DNA from: Promethearchaeota archaeon
GTDB taxonomy: Archaea > Asgardarchaeota > Lokiarchaeia > Sigyniarchaeales > SOKP01
Reading direction: 5' to 3'
DNA length: 64,000 nt
Assembly: GCA_030606485.1 (NCBI GenBank)
Contig: JAUWGH010000007.1
Location: 192,161-256,160 of the forward strand
The position numbers and the translations under genes are program-made. Under the pieces are notes generated by a model. It was given only the letters and a program-made list of their open reading frames with translations, ran no database searches and was not told the origin of the DNA. Shown piece by piece: positions 18,743 through 27,447 of the stretch; position 1 is the stretch's first letter, and every line of letters starts with the position of its first letter.

Positions 18743-19420
18743 ATGGGTTATTTAATTGAATATTTCAAGCAACGAACCGCTGAAAATGCAATAGAAAAAG
18801 CAAATACTCATGCAAAAACGGCTCAACAATGTGTATTTGAATTAAAAAAAGGATTCAATGCTCTTTTAATCGAAAAAGATTATGATAAAGCAGAAAAGAT
18901 TTTCAAAAATGTAGATAAAATTGAAAGTGATGCAGATGTTCTTAGGAGAGAGATATTAGAAGATATTTCAAAAGGTGAATTAAATCCTAATGTCCGTATG
19001 GATCTCTCTCATTTAGTTAAAAGAATAGATGATATCGCAAATTGTTCGAATGGGGTTGGTAGGCGTATTAATACAATATCAAAAGAATTTTGGGAGAATT
19101 GTAGTCAGGAATCCATAGATTATATAATTCAAATAATTGATAAAACTGTAGAATGTGCAGAACTTTTGGATGATCTTTTAGATGCTCTGATTAAATCCCG
19201 GGAAAAAGTAAAAGATATTGCAATCAAAATCAATAAAATGGAACATGAAGTTGATGTTTTAAATCTTAAATTAAGCGAGAGCCTTCAAAAAACCGACTTT
19301 AAAATTAACATTTTTACTGGTTTTTTGATTGCTGATACACTTAATATTTTAGAAGCAATATCAGACTCGATTGAAGAAGTCGCAGATTATATATTACTTT
19401 TAACAGTTTCAAAAAAATAA
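18743..19420 (+). CDS. DUF47/PhoU-like phosphate-transport regulator (copy 2)
   Basis: The 225-residue helical protein is a clear DUF47 member (FKQRTAENAIEKANTHAKTA near the start, KIESDADVLRREILEDI, LSHLVKRIDDIANCSNGVGRR, and LEAISDSIEEVADYILLL at the end). DUF47 proteins are PhoU-like and accompany PiT transporters. It starts at ATG 18743, 92 bases after pit, so it may have its own promoter. Together with the copy at 16949 it brackets the permease. Confidence 0.88.
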   Translation: MGYLIEYFKQRTAENAIEKANTHAKTAQQCVFELKKGFNALLIEKDYDKAEKIFKNVDKIESDADVLRREILEDISKGELNPNVRMDLSHLVKRIDDIANCSNGVGRRINTISKEFWENCSQESIDYIIQIIDKTVECAELLDDLLDALIKSREKVKDIAIKINKMEHEVDVLNLKLSESLQKTDFKINIFTGFLIADTLNILEAISDSIEEVADYILLLTVSKK

Positions 19421-19486
19421 TCTGGAAAATTATAAATCCATTACTCTTTTTAAATTATTAAACATCTCTGTTCTATTAGTAATAGA

Positions 19487-19729
19487 ATGGTTTATAGAAC
19501 GAGATATTTCTTCTTTAGATGCATCAATTGTGGCGAATACTATTATACTACTAAAATTATTAAGAGAAAAAAATGCGTTAAATGTCATAAATCATTTTCC
19601 TTTGAAAAAGCTTCAAAATTTTCTCAAAAATGTTCCATAAAAGAAGCTATACTAATAATTAAGGAAAAAAAAAAGAATCAATATTTATTTAGATTTAAGA
19701 AAGATAATCATAAAAAAAATATTATATAA
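19487..19729 (+). CDS. Small zinc-ribbon protein, DUF1922-like
   Basis: The 80-residue basic protein has FRCINCGEYYY and KKCVKCHKSFSF, two CxxC knuckles forming one zinc ribbon. They are followed by a helix (IKEAILIIKEKK). The layout resembles the archaeal DUF1922 proteins, whose role is unknown; nucleic-acid binding is plausible from the basic tail. It follows the phosphate block by 66 bases on the same strand, but no functional link is evident. Confidence 0.72.
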   Translation: MVYRTRYFFFRCINCGEYYYTTKIIKRKKCVKCHKSFSFEKASKFSQKCSIKEAILIIKEKKKNQYLFRFKKDNHKKNII

Positions 19730-19831
19730 GACTTTTTATAACTTTATTGATTAGGCATTTCTTTTTTCTTTTATTAGTATTCATTTTATTTTAATGAACC
19801 AAAGGAATTCTCATATCGATTTTTTCTTGAT

Positions 19832-20395
19832 TTAATTTTTAGCAAGACCTTTATAGATTACGAATAACCTAACAAAAAGACTATTGTAATTCTTCCTTGT
19901 AAATTCTTTGTTAACATAATTACGTGCAGTAAATTTGTATTTTGTACGCTCTAACAAATAACATATAACTGTCCTAGGTTCCATACTTCTATACCTTCTC
20001 CCATTATCTTGAATATTAATTACCTCATCCCATTTGAAAAAATTTTTTTTTTTATTAAAAGTTCTAAAAAATACACCTTGAGTTCCAACAATAAGAAACC
20101 TTAAATATTTAATAAATGTTGCAGATCCCAATATAACAAATAATACCATCCCAAAAAATGATAGTATTCCAAGATTTTCCAATGGGTAAATTAGGAATAC
20201 ACAAAGCATAATTAATGCTATTATCCAGCATAGAATTAAAAGAAAATAATCAGTTGTATCAAACCCTCCTTTCATTACAAAAATCTTTCCTTCAGAAAAT
20301 GCTTTTGAAATATCTTGGTCAGTACTGTATCTTCCAAAATTATAACTTCTATTTTTATATTCTTGATAGGTTTCTTTTAACTTTTCTATCTCCAT
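19832..20395 (-). CDS. Hypothetical membrane protein, possible bacterial-PH-like domain
   Basis: The 187-residue protein has a charged N terminus and two adjacent transmembrane helices (residues about 49-92). A soluble C-terminal part follows (GTQGVFFRTFNKKKNFFKWDEVINIQD...). The pattern of a helical hairpin, then GVFF...FFKWDEVINI, is reminiscent of membrane-anchored PH-like (YdbS/bPH) proteins, where W/I before a short helix marks the fold. I cannot confirm it. ATG 20395; no operon partner. Confidence 0.6.
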   Translation of the reverse strand: MEIEKLKETYQEYKNRSYNFGRYSTDQDISKAFSEGKIFVMKGGFDTTDYFLLILCWIIALIMLCVFLIYPLENLGILSFFGMVLFVILGSATFIKYLRFLIVGTQGVFFRTFNKKKNFFKWDEVINIQDNGRRYRSMEPRTVICYLLERTKYKFTARNYVNKEFTRKNYNSLFVRLFVIYKGLAKN

Positions 20396-20841
20396 TTTAT
20401 TTCGACCTTCGAAAATTTGAGATTAATATTTAAATCTCACTTATTAAAATTAGCTTTTTAATTTAAAAATTTAATCCAATCCTCTTAAATTTTTTAATTA
20501 AAGACATTTAAATTAAAGAAACCGTTCTTTTTTTGTAAATATTAATCATCAACTTCTGTTTTTATTCATCCAATATTGTTATAACACATAACTTTTTTGC
20601 ATGGATAAAAAATTCAGTGACAAATTTTCATTAATTTTCTTGTTCTAAATCTTAAAAAAATCACTTCTTAATCGATTTATTAAATATATAAAGAATGTAA
20701 ATGTATCATAATTAAATAAAGACAAAATTTTAAAAACAGAAAACTATTTTTAATTTTATATTTTTCATAAAACTAATACAGATCTGGTGTAAGCCTTGAA
20801 AACGTATTAAATTGGGTTTTAAAAAATTATTTTTATAATTA
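20396..20841. other. 446-bp non-coding stretch
   Basis: Very AT-rich; no open frame or RNA gene recognised. It contains the left copy of a 67-bp direct repeat (20676-20742) that recurs at 22142-22208 just before tldD. Confidence 0.6.
20676..20742 (+). repeat. Direct repeat, left copy, flanking the saccharopine-dehydrogenase-like gene
   Basis: Aligned without gaps, 60 of 67 positions equal 22142-22208, and the last 30 bases (20713-20742 and 22179-22208) are identical. The right copy ends 18 bases before the tldD start and so looks like the tldD leader. The left copy points towards the 3' end of the convergent gene and has no gene of its own to serve. Confidence 0.85.
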
Positions 20842-22077
20842 TTATATCTCTATCTTTTCTATTGTTCCTTTTTCATCAATTTTTTGGATAATGATAGGAG
20901 AACTCTTGTTTTTATCCTTCTTATCAATTTTAAGAACATTTTTCATTAAATTCAAAAAGTCCATTGGATTCATACATGCTTCGGGTGGCAATACTCCTTG
21001 ACCTTTTATTTTTCCTTGTGCCATAAGTATCGTTCCCATTGCAGCTGGTATTCCTGTACCTGCACCCATTGCTTCTCCTTTACCTGCACCTTCTGAAACC
21101 AAAGAAAATATATAAGTTCTTGCTAATCCCCTCTCATTTCTACCAGAAACGACAATCTTAACACAACCACGCGGCTCTCCAAAATTTACTTCTTTTAGAA
21201 TTTCATCTCTTCTTTTAATCAAGTAAGAAATTGCAAAATTATAAGGAGCAATTTTATGTCCATTTACATTAATATATTCCTTGCTATCTAAACCTGCTTG
21301 AAAAATCTTTCTAGTTAAATTATAATATTCCTCAGGCAATACCGTTCCTTTATTCGTAACACGCTTTACTCCCTTGATGTACATAGGTAATGTTATAGGT
21401 TCTGGATGAGGATATGGATAAACTAATAGGGGACCCTCCGAAGATAAATTAATAAATTCAACTTTTTCCCTTAAGGCTTCGGCTTCTTTTTGGGTTAGGT
21501 TTTTTAATTTGCCATCTATAAATATTGGAACATCTTGACGCATACAATAAAATCTATGCCCAATAACACCTGCTCCTTCAGTTGGCTCACCGCCATGAGC
21601 ATGATATAAATCAATTGAATCTGTTTCTTTCAATAAAGTTTTGGAACAGAATGCTGCGAGAAGATTTGTAACTCCTGGGCTTGATCCCATTCCAATTAAA
21701 GCTGTGACGCCAGATTTTTTTGCTTCTTTATCCAGTGCTAAAGCATCGTAGGTAGCACCTGTATCATCACAAATGTCTACATAATTGATACCCATTTCGA
21801 TCACTGTTGAAAGAATAAGCTTCTCAAATTTATAATATGGCCCGATTGTATTGAGCACAACATCAGACCCTTTAATTGCCGCTTTAATACTCTCTGGATC
21901 CACAGCATCAACTTTAACGGCAGAGACTTTACCTCCAAGTGTAGCAGCCATATTCTTTGCTTTTTCTATATTTATATCAGCTATAACGACTTCATCAAAT
22001 ACATCAGAATTAGCAAAAACTTTCGTAGAATAACTACCCACTGCACCTACTCCACCTAAAGCTGTAACTTTTGTCAT
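20842..22077 (-). CDS. Saccharopine-dehydrogenase-like NAD(P)-dependent oxidoreductase
   Basis: The 411-residue protein begins with a Rossmann fold (VTALGGVGAVGSYSTKVF) and continues with VVIADINIEKA, NTIGPYYKFEK, NYVDICDDTGATYDALALD and IGMGSSPGVTNLLAA. These are features of the saccharopine dehydrogenase/Lys9 superfamily. Real saccharopine metabolism is not implied: archaeal and eukaryotic members include several uncharacterised oxidoreductases. A late segment (GAGKGEAMGAGTGIPAA) is typical of the second domain. The gene, with its own upstream region, lies between the two 67-bp direct repeats. Confidence 0.85.
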   Translation of the reverse strand: MTKVTALGGVGAVGSYSTKVFANSDVFDEVVIADINIEKAKNMAATLGGKVSAVKVDAVDPESIKAAIKGSDVVLNTIGPYYKFEKLILSTVIEMGINYVDICDDTGATYDALALDKEAKKSGVTALIGMGSSPGVTNLLAAFCSKTLLKETDSIDLYHAHGGEPTEGAGVIGHRFYCMRQDVPIFIDGKLKNLTQKEAEALREKVEFINLSSEGPLLVYPYPHPEPITLPMYIKGVKRVTNKGTVLPEEYYNLTRKIFQAGLDSKEYINVNGHKIAPYNFAISYLIKRRDEILKEVNFGEPRGCVKIVVSGRNERGLARTYIFSLVSEGAGKGEAMGAGTGIPAAMGTILMAQGKIKGQGVLPPEACMNPMDFLNLMKNVLKIDKKDKNKSSPIIIQKIDEKGTIEKIEI

Positions 22078-22141
22078 TTTTTAATTTCCCCTATAATTAA
22101 CTTTTTTATTTTTATTCTCAAATAATTTTCTTCCTAAATAT

Positions 22142-22208
22142 TTTATTAAATATTTATAGATTTAAAATGTAACATAAATAAATAAAGACAAAATTTTAAA
22201 AACAGAAA
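22142..22208 (+). repeat. Direct repeat, right copy (tldD leader)
   Basis: This is the partner of 20676-20742 (60 of 67 identical, ungapped). It contains an AT-rich TATA-like segment (TTTATTAAATATTTATA) and ends 18 bases before the tldD start, so it probably includes the tldD promoter or leader. Confidence 0.8.
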
Positions 22209-22226
22209 TTGTATTGATAATTTAAC

Positions 22227-23639
22227 ATGGAGACTCCAAATCCTTTAGAAAGCAATTTAATTTCTAAATTAACAAAATTAGCTACTCAAAAAAGAATAGA
22301 ATATTGGGATATTCGAGTAGCATTTAGTTCTGGAACGTTATTAGAATTTACTAATGGAAAAAATAAAGAAGTATCATATTCAAATATAAAAGGTATTGGT
22401 ATCAGAGCTTTTGTTAATGGAGGTTGGGGGTTTTCTGTAAAACAAAATATATCTGATAGTTCAATAATAGAAGGATTAAATGAGGCTATAAAATTAGCTC
22501 ACTACGCTGAACGATATTCAAAATTCAAATTTAAAATAAGAGAATATGATTTAATTAGAGATAAATATCAAACAAAAGTGAAAACGCCTCTTAATGATGT
22601 GAATATTGAACAAAAAATTAATCTCACCATGAAAATTGAAAAAGAAGCACGTGATTTTGATCCAAGAATTATAAATACAAATTCTTTATATACTGATAGT
22701 ATAATTAATTCTCTTTTTATTAATTCATTTGGAAGTTCAATTGAGCAATCTATCTCAATTTTGAGGATTTTCTCTATTGTTCATGCTAAGGAAAATGGAA
22801 ATTTGCAAAGGAATCATGAATCCAAGGGTGGTGTCGGCGGTTACGAATTAACTAAAAAAGCCGATAAAATTGGAATAATGTCAGCACAAAAAGCTGTACA
22901 ATTATTATCGGCTAAACCAGTTAAAGGAGGAAAATTCACAGTTATAATGGACCCAAAATTAACTGGAGTATTTATTCATGAAGCTTTTGGACATGCATGT
23001 GAAGCTGACCTAGTTATCGCCAAAGAAAGTATTTTAGAAGAAAAAATAGGAGAAAAAGTTGCGTCTGAAAAAGTATCAATTATCGATGACCCAACTCCAA
23101 ATGATATGGCTCTATTTGGTTCCTATAAATTTGATGATGAAGGTATAGCTGTAAAACCAGTTCAATTAGTAGAAAATGGCGTTTTAAAAACCTACCTTCA
23201 TGATTTAGAGAGTGCAAGTAGAATGAATGAACCCCCTAACGGGCATGGTCGTGCATCATCATATTCATCTAAACCACAAGCAAGAATGGGGGTTACTTAC
23301 CTTAAGGAAAGTGATTGGAAATTAAATGAAATGATCGAAGATACTAAATATGGTATGTTTTGTGAAAATTGGAAATACGGATACACTAACCCGGCAACAG
23401 GAAATTTCCAATTTAAAACTCGAAATTGTTATAAAATTGAAAATGGAGAAAAAACAGAATTAATGCGAGATGTTGGTTTATCTGGTTTAATCCTCGAGAT
23501 TTTAAATAGAGTTTCAGCTATTGGTAATAAAGTAGAATTTAGTGATGGCATTTGTGGAAAAGGAGGACAACGTATTAGAAATTGTAATGGGGGACCTTAC
23601 CTACGTGTTGAAGATGTGGTTATGGGAGGTTTGCAATAG
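22227..23639 (+). CDS. tldD: TldD-type zinc metalloprotease subunit
   Basis: The 470-residue protein carries the TldD metal motif HEAFGHACEAD (HExxxH at 251-256) and the downstream metal-ligand region GKGGQRIRNCNGGPYLRVEDV. TldD and TldE form a heterodimeric protease that trims peptides (microcin B17 and CcdA in E. coli); in archaea the substrates are unknown. It is followed by tldE two bases after its stop, so co-translation is likely. Confidence 0.94.
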   Translation: METPNPLESNLISKLTKLATQKRIEYWDIRVAFSSGTLLEFTNGKNKEVSYSNIKGIGIRAFVNGGWGFSVKQNISDSSIIEGLNEAIKLAHYAERYSKFKFKIREYDLIRDKYQTKVKTPLNDVNIEQKINLTMKIEKEARDFDPRIINTNSLYTDSIINSLFINSFGSSIEQSISILRIFSIVHAKENGNLQRNHESKGGVGGYELTKKADKIGIMSAQKAVQLLSAKPVKGGKFTVIMDPKLTGVFIHEAFGHACEADLVIAKESILEEKIGEKVASEKVSIIDDPTPNDMALFGSYKFDDEGIAVKPVQLVENGVLKTYLHDLESASRMNEPPNGHGRASSYSSKPQARMGVTYLKESDWKLNEMIEDTKYGMFCENWKYGYTNPATGNFQFKTRNCYKIENGEKTELMRDVGLSGLILEILNRVSAIGNKVEFSDGICGKGGQRIRNCNGGPYLRVEDVVMGGLQ

Positions 23640-23641
23640 AA

Positions 23642-25027
23642 ATGATAACAAATAATAATTTTCCAAAAGACAATAATGTTCTTTTTGATAGAGGTAAATT
23701 TGGTTTAAGAATTACTGAGAAATTTGATAAAGTAAAATGTTCTGAAATTTATATTCAAAAAACAGAAAGTTTTGCAATAGGATTAGAAAAAAATTCCATC
23801 AAAGATTGCAATAAATCTGAAAGTTGTGGATTTTCGGTAAGAGTTTTTGATAAACGGGGCTCATTAGGTTTTGCATATGCTAATGATATTTCTAGTAAAA
23901 TAATCGAAAAAACCATAAATAATGCTGTAAAGATGATGAAAGCTGGACCTCCAAATGATGAATTTAAGGATTTACCATTTCCTAAAAAATCTAATTCTAA
24001 AATAACAGGAATTTATGACAAAAACATTAAAGATCTTGATTTTGAAACACCATTCGATTTAATTAAAGATATGATAAAAATATCATCTGAAGATTCTCAA
24101 GTTGTAACTCAATCTGGGGATTTTTCCTCTCTTTATACTTATTATTACGTATTTAATTCAAATGGGATTGAAATATCCTCTGAAGAAACAGCGGCTTCTT
24201 TAACATCATCGATTGTAGTTAAAAATAATAGGAAAAATGAGACTGGAAATGGCTTTCATTGGCAAATAGAAAGGAAATACAAGGATTTAGATGCAATTGA
24301 AGTTGTCAATAAAACACTCCAAATGGCTAAAATGAATTTAAATAGGATTAAAATAGAAACAATGAACGTCCCTCTTGTATTAACTCCAAAAGGAGTAATT
24401 AGTTTAATATTAAATCCAATTGCTTCAGCAATAAATGCTGAAACATTTCAATATAACAGAAGCTTTCTTGTAGGAAAATTAAATCAAAAGATTGGTTCAG
24501 ATCTGTTAAATATTGAAGATAATGGTTTAATTAATGGAGCTATAGGGTCTTCAGAATTTGATGCTGAAGGTGTCCCATGTCAAAATAAAAAAATCTTTTC
24601 AAATGGAGCATTTTTAACTTTAATTCATAATAGCTTCACCGCTGGAAAAGATAATGTGGAAAGCACTGGAAACGCACAGAGAAATTCTTTTTCTTCAACC
24701 CCTTATATCGGTTCAACTAATTTATTCTTCAATACCGGAGATTGTAAAATGCAAGAATTATTTGAAGATATAAAAATTGGAATTCTCTTAGATTATACTG
24801 GTGATTCTCCTAATATAGCAACAGGGGATTTCAGCGGGTTGATTTTAAACGGAAATATTATCCGAAATGATGAAATTCAAGAATCACTGAATGAAACTAT
24901 GATTGGAATTAATCTTTTAGATCTTTTTAATAGAATAGAGAAAGTGTCCAATAAACTTGAAGTTTATGGCTCAAAAAATGCTCCTTATGTAAAAATAAGT
25001 AATGTTCAAATTTCTGGGTCCAAATGA
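23642..25027 (+). CDS. tldE: TldE/PmbA-type protease partner
   Basis: The 461-residue homologue of TldD lacks HExxxH, as the partner subunit TldE/PmbA does. Family landmarks: GFSVRVFDKRGSLGFAYAND, LTPKGVISLI, GSSEFDAEGVPCQNK, FLTLIHNSFTAGKDN, TGNAQRNSFSSTPYIGSTNLFF and ATGDFSGLI. It starts two bases after the tldD stop (AATG context), so the pair is an operon producing the TldD-TldE complex. Confidence 0.92.
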   Translation: MITNNNFPKDNNVLFDRGKFGLRITEKFDKVKCSEIYIQKTESFAIGLEKNSIKDCNKSESCGFSVRVFDKRGSLGFAYANDISSKIIEKTINNAVKMMKAGPPNDEFKDLPFPKKSNSKITGIYDKNIKDLDFETPFDLIKDMIKISSEDSQVVTQSGDFSSLYTYYYVFNSNGIEISSEETAASLTSSIVVKNNRKNETGNGFHWQIERKYKDLDAIEVVNKTLQMAKMNLNRIKIETMNVPLVLTPKGVISLILNPIASAINAETFQYNRSFLVGKLNQKIGSDLLNIEDNGLINGAIGSSEFDAEGVPCQNKKIFSNGAFLTLIHNSFTAGKDNVESTGNAQRNSFSSTPYIGSTNLFFNTGDCKMQELFEDIKIGILLDYTGDSPNIATGDFSGLILNGNIIRNDEIQESLNETMIGINLLDLFNRIEKVSNKLEVYGSKNAPYVKISNVQISGSK

Positions 25028-25042
25028 TTTAGACCTATGTAT

Positions 25043-25576
25043 CTAAATATCTGTTACATTAAGTCTAATAAATAGAATATCAAGAAAGCTCTCCAAATTG
25101 TTTTCAATTTTCCACAATTCAAAAATTATTGTTTTATTTGAACCCGGATTAGAAAATGAAATGTTTTGAGCATCAGAAATCCATTCATTCCCATGTTGAA
25201 GTGTAATAATTTGAAGTTTGCTAATTAAGGTACCGTTCGAACCTGATTCACTGTTAATCCATGTACTATGATTTCCTTTAAGGATATGAATTGAAAAAGA
25301 AAAGTCTTCATTTAAGAAATTACCTACTGTGGTAAACAATGTTACATTTTCATTGATTTTTATTTGCGTTGGATAATCTTGGGCATATCCTTCTGAATTT
25401 AATAAACCGTAGGTATAATAACCCGGCTCAACCTTAATTATTTCATAAATAATAAAACAAGAAGTTAGAATGATTCCAATTAATAAAATAATTCTGGTGA
25501 TCTTTGCCAGATTTTTCTGTTCTTGATTTGAATTATTATGAGACTTTTTTTCTTTCATATTTTCTTTAATCTTCAT
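25043..25576 (-). CDS. Membrane-anchored extracellular protein, DUF1616-like C-terminal domain
   Basis: The protein has a basic cytoplasmic N terminus, one transmembrane helix (ITRIILLIGIILTSCFIIYEI), and an outside beta-rich domain with many N-x-S/T sequons. YYTYGLLNSEGYAQDYPTQI and VTLFTTVGNFLNEDFSFSI resemble the DUF1616 domain found next to glycosyltransferases and cell-surface genes. The frame continues to TTG 25600, but ATG 25576 is preferred; it overlaps the stop of the upstream epimerase by 11 bases, suggesting coupling. ATG 25558 is also possible. A link to surface glycan is inferred from the upstream nucleotide-sugar enzyme. Confidence 0.68.
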   Translation of the reverse strand: MKIKENMKEKKSHNNSNQEQKNLAKITRIILLIGIILTSCFIIYEIIKVEPGYYTYGLLNSEGYAQDYPTQIKINENVTLFTTVGNFLNEDFSFSIHILKGNHSTWINSESGSNGTLISKLQIITLQHGNEWISDAQNISFSNPGSNKTIIFELWKIENNLESFLDILFIRLNVTDI

Positions 25577-26633
25577 TTTCAATGCTTTTAAACCATTCAA
25601 TTGTTACCCTTAATCCTTCTTTTAACGGAGTAGTCGGTTTCCATTTTATAAGCCTTTTTGCTTTTTCTAAAACAGGGCATCTCCTTACGGGATCATCAAT
25701 TGGTAATGGATTATGAGTAATTTTTGAATTAGAATTCGTAAGTTCAATAATTAGTTCGGCAAGTTCTAATATTGTTAATTCATTATCATTCCCTAAATTG
25801 ATAACTTCACCATTAGCAGCATTAAAATGGACTGCTTTTAATAATCCTTCAACTTCATCTACAACGTAAGTAAATGACCTAGTTTGAGATCCATCACCAA
25901 ACACGGTTATATCTTTATCATTAAGTGCTTGATGAATAAAATTAGGTATAACTCTCCCAAATAGAGCACCATAGCGAATTCTTGGACCATAAGTATTAAA
26001 AATTCTAATTATTTTAGCTTTTATTTTATGTTGTAATTCATATGCTTTAATGAATGCCTCACCTGCTCTTTTAGATTCATCATAACAACTGCGAGGTCCG
26101 ACAGGATTTACATGTCCAAAGTAAGTCTCAGGTGTTGGCACTGCACTGTCTGGAGGATTCCCATAGATCTCACTTGTGCTAGTATAAAAAAATAATGCGT
26201 TATGCGCTTTTGCTATACCTAAAGCATTCATTGTTCCCAAAGTGTTACTTTTTAAAATTGATATGGGAAATTTAGTAAATTCGAATGGCGATGCTCTCGA
26301 AGCCATATGCATTACTATATCTATCTTTTCGATATCTCCTACACATATTCCCATTGGATGATTAGTAAGTCCGAAATATATAGGTTTTGAAATATCATGA
26401 TTTAAAAATCTAAAATTTTTTTTATCCATTAAATGACTTATATTATCAAAACTACCTGAGGATAAATTATCTAAACAAATACAATATGCCCCTTGCTCTA
26501 TAAGCACATCACAAATCCAAGAACCTAAAAAACCGGCACCTCCTGTTACCAAAATAATTTTTTCATTAAATTTAATACTTTCTTTTTCTAAGCGTTTAAT
26601 TATCTCTTGAATTTCTTTTTCATGATCATACAT
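25566..26633 (-). CDS. NAD-dependent nucleotide-sugar epimerase/dehydratase, UDP-glucuronate decarboxylase-like
   Basis: The 355-residue extended SDR has GGAGFLG (31-37) and LDNLSSG. The catalytic stretch STSEIYGNPP and VNPVGPRSCYDESKRAGE provides the Ser and YxxxK. VGPRSCYDExKR is characteristic of UDP-glucuronate decarboxylase (UXS, making UDP-xylose), but dTDP-glucose 4,6-dehydratases are close. VFGDGSQTRSFTYVVD and RRCPVLEKAKRLIKWKP complete the family pattern. It overlaps the following membrane protein gene, hinting at surface glycan synthesis. Confidence 0.85.
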   Translation of the reverse strand: MYDHEKEIQEIIKRLEKESIKFNEKIILVTGGAGFLGSWICDVLIEQGAYCICLDNLSSGSFDNISHLMDKKNFRFLNHDISKPIYFGLTNHPMGICVGDIEKIDIVMHMASRASPFEFTKFPISILKSNTLGTMNALGIAKAHNALFFYTSTSEIYGNPPDSAVPTPETYFGHVNPVGPRSCYDESKRAGEAFIKAYELQHKIKAKIIRIFNTYGPRIRYGALFGRVIPNFIHQALNDKDITVFGDGSQTRSFTYVVDEVEGLLKAVHFNAANGEVINLGNDNELTILELAELIIELTNSNSKITHNPLPIDDPVRRCPVLEKAKRLIKWKPTTPLKEGLRVTIEWFKSIENED

Positions 26634-26706
26634 AGAAAGTCCCGAAATTTTCCCTTAAATTGTTAATAAAAATGTTTTGAAATAAAAAAAGCTTTAGGCT
26701 AAAAAA

Positions 26707-27306
26707 TTAAATTGAATTATCCTCTTTTTCTCCGCAAAATTGGCAATAAATTAGCTCTTTTGGATAATAATTTCCACAAGATTTGCATTTTATTAGAGAA
26801 TTTTTTAAAATCTCTTTACCCAGCTTTACAAAGATTGACTCGACATTGAATCCCGTTTTAGAGCTGCATTCAATTACTTTTCCATGAAAATCATATCTAA
26901 TAAAAAATTCCGAAACATCTTCCTTAGAAAGCTGTCTAATTTCTTCTAAATCAAGTTTGGATCCAATTAATAATTTAGTATTGGGAGGATTAGGACTATT
27001 ATTAATAATCTCAAGCCAGTTTTCTAAATCTTCTAATGATTTTCTGTTGGTAATATCATACAAAATTAAAGCTCCCGATGCACCGCTAACATATGACGGA
27101 AAAAGGGTCCGGAATTTCTCTTCACCTGCAAAATCCCATATATTTAATAAGATAATACTATCTTCAACTACAACTTTCTTCGTCTCGAAATCAACTCCTA
27201 TTGTAGAAAGAGTGGAGATATCGAATTTCCCAGTACAGAATCTTCTGATTAAGCTTGTTTTTCCCACCCCTCTGGCCCCAGCAACGATAATTTTGAATTT
27301 TATCAC
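26707..27306 (-). CDS. Rab/Ras-like small GTPase with C-terminal zinc ribbon
   Basis: G motifs: P-loop GARGVGKTS (10-18), switch I Thr35 in STIGVDF, G3 WDFAGEEKF (57-65), G4 SKLD instead of NKxD, and G5 ECSSKTG. The position of the catalytic glutamine (DxAGQE in Rabs) is Glu62. After the G domain comes CKSC...CQFC, a zinc ribbon in place of the prenylated Rab tail. I start it at GTG 27306 because GGAGG lies 8 bases upstream; the earlier GTG at 27321 overlaps that site. Eukaryote-like small GTPases are an Asgard hallmark. Partner unknown; a roadblock protein is elsewhere in the window (11181). Confidence 0.9.
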   Translation of the reverse strand: MIKFKIIVAGARGVGKTSLIRRFCTGKFDISTLSTIGVDFETKKVVVEDSIILLNIWDFAGEEKFRTLFPSYVSGASGALILYDITNRKSLEDLENWLEIINNSPNPPNTKLLIGSKLDLEEIRQLSKEDVSEFFIRYDFHGKVIECSSKTGFNVESIFVKLGKEILKNSLIKCKSCGNYYPKELIYCQFCGEKEDNSI

Positions 27307-27447
27307 GAACCCAACCTCCACGTCTTCGATGTGCTTTGATTTTCTTTTTTTAATACAATTTCGTTATAAATAAATATAATTAACCAATTTATTATTTTTT
27401 ATTAAAATTGATGAATTTGAGAAAAATTTCCATAATTTGAATTATTT

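Noticed and set aside
20842..22077. True saccharopine dehydrogenase in lysine synthesis
   Set aside because: No lysine pathway genes nearby and the family has many unrelated members; only the superfamily call is supported.
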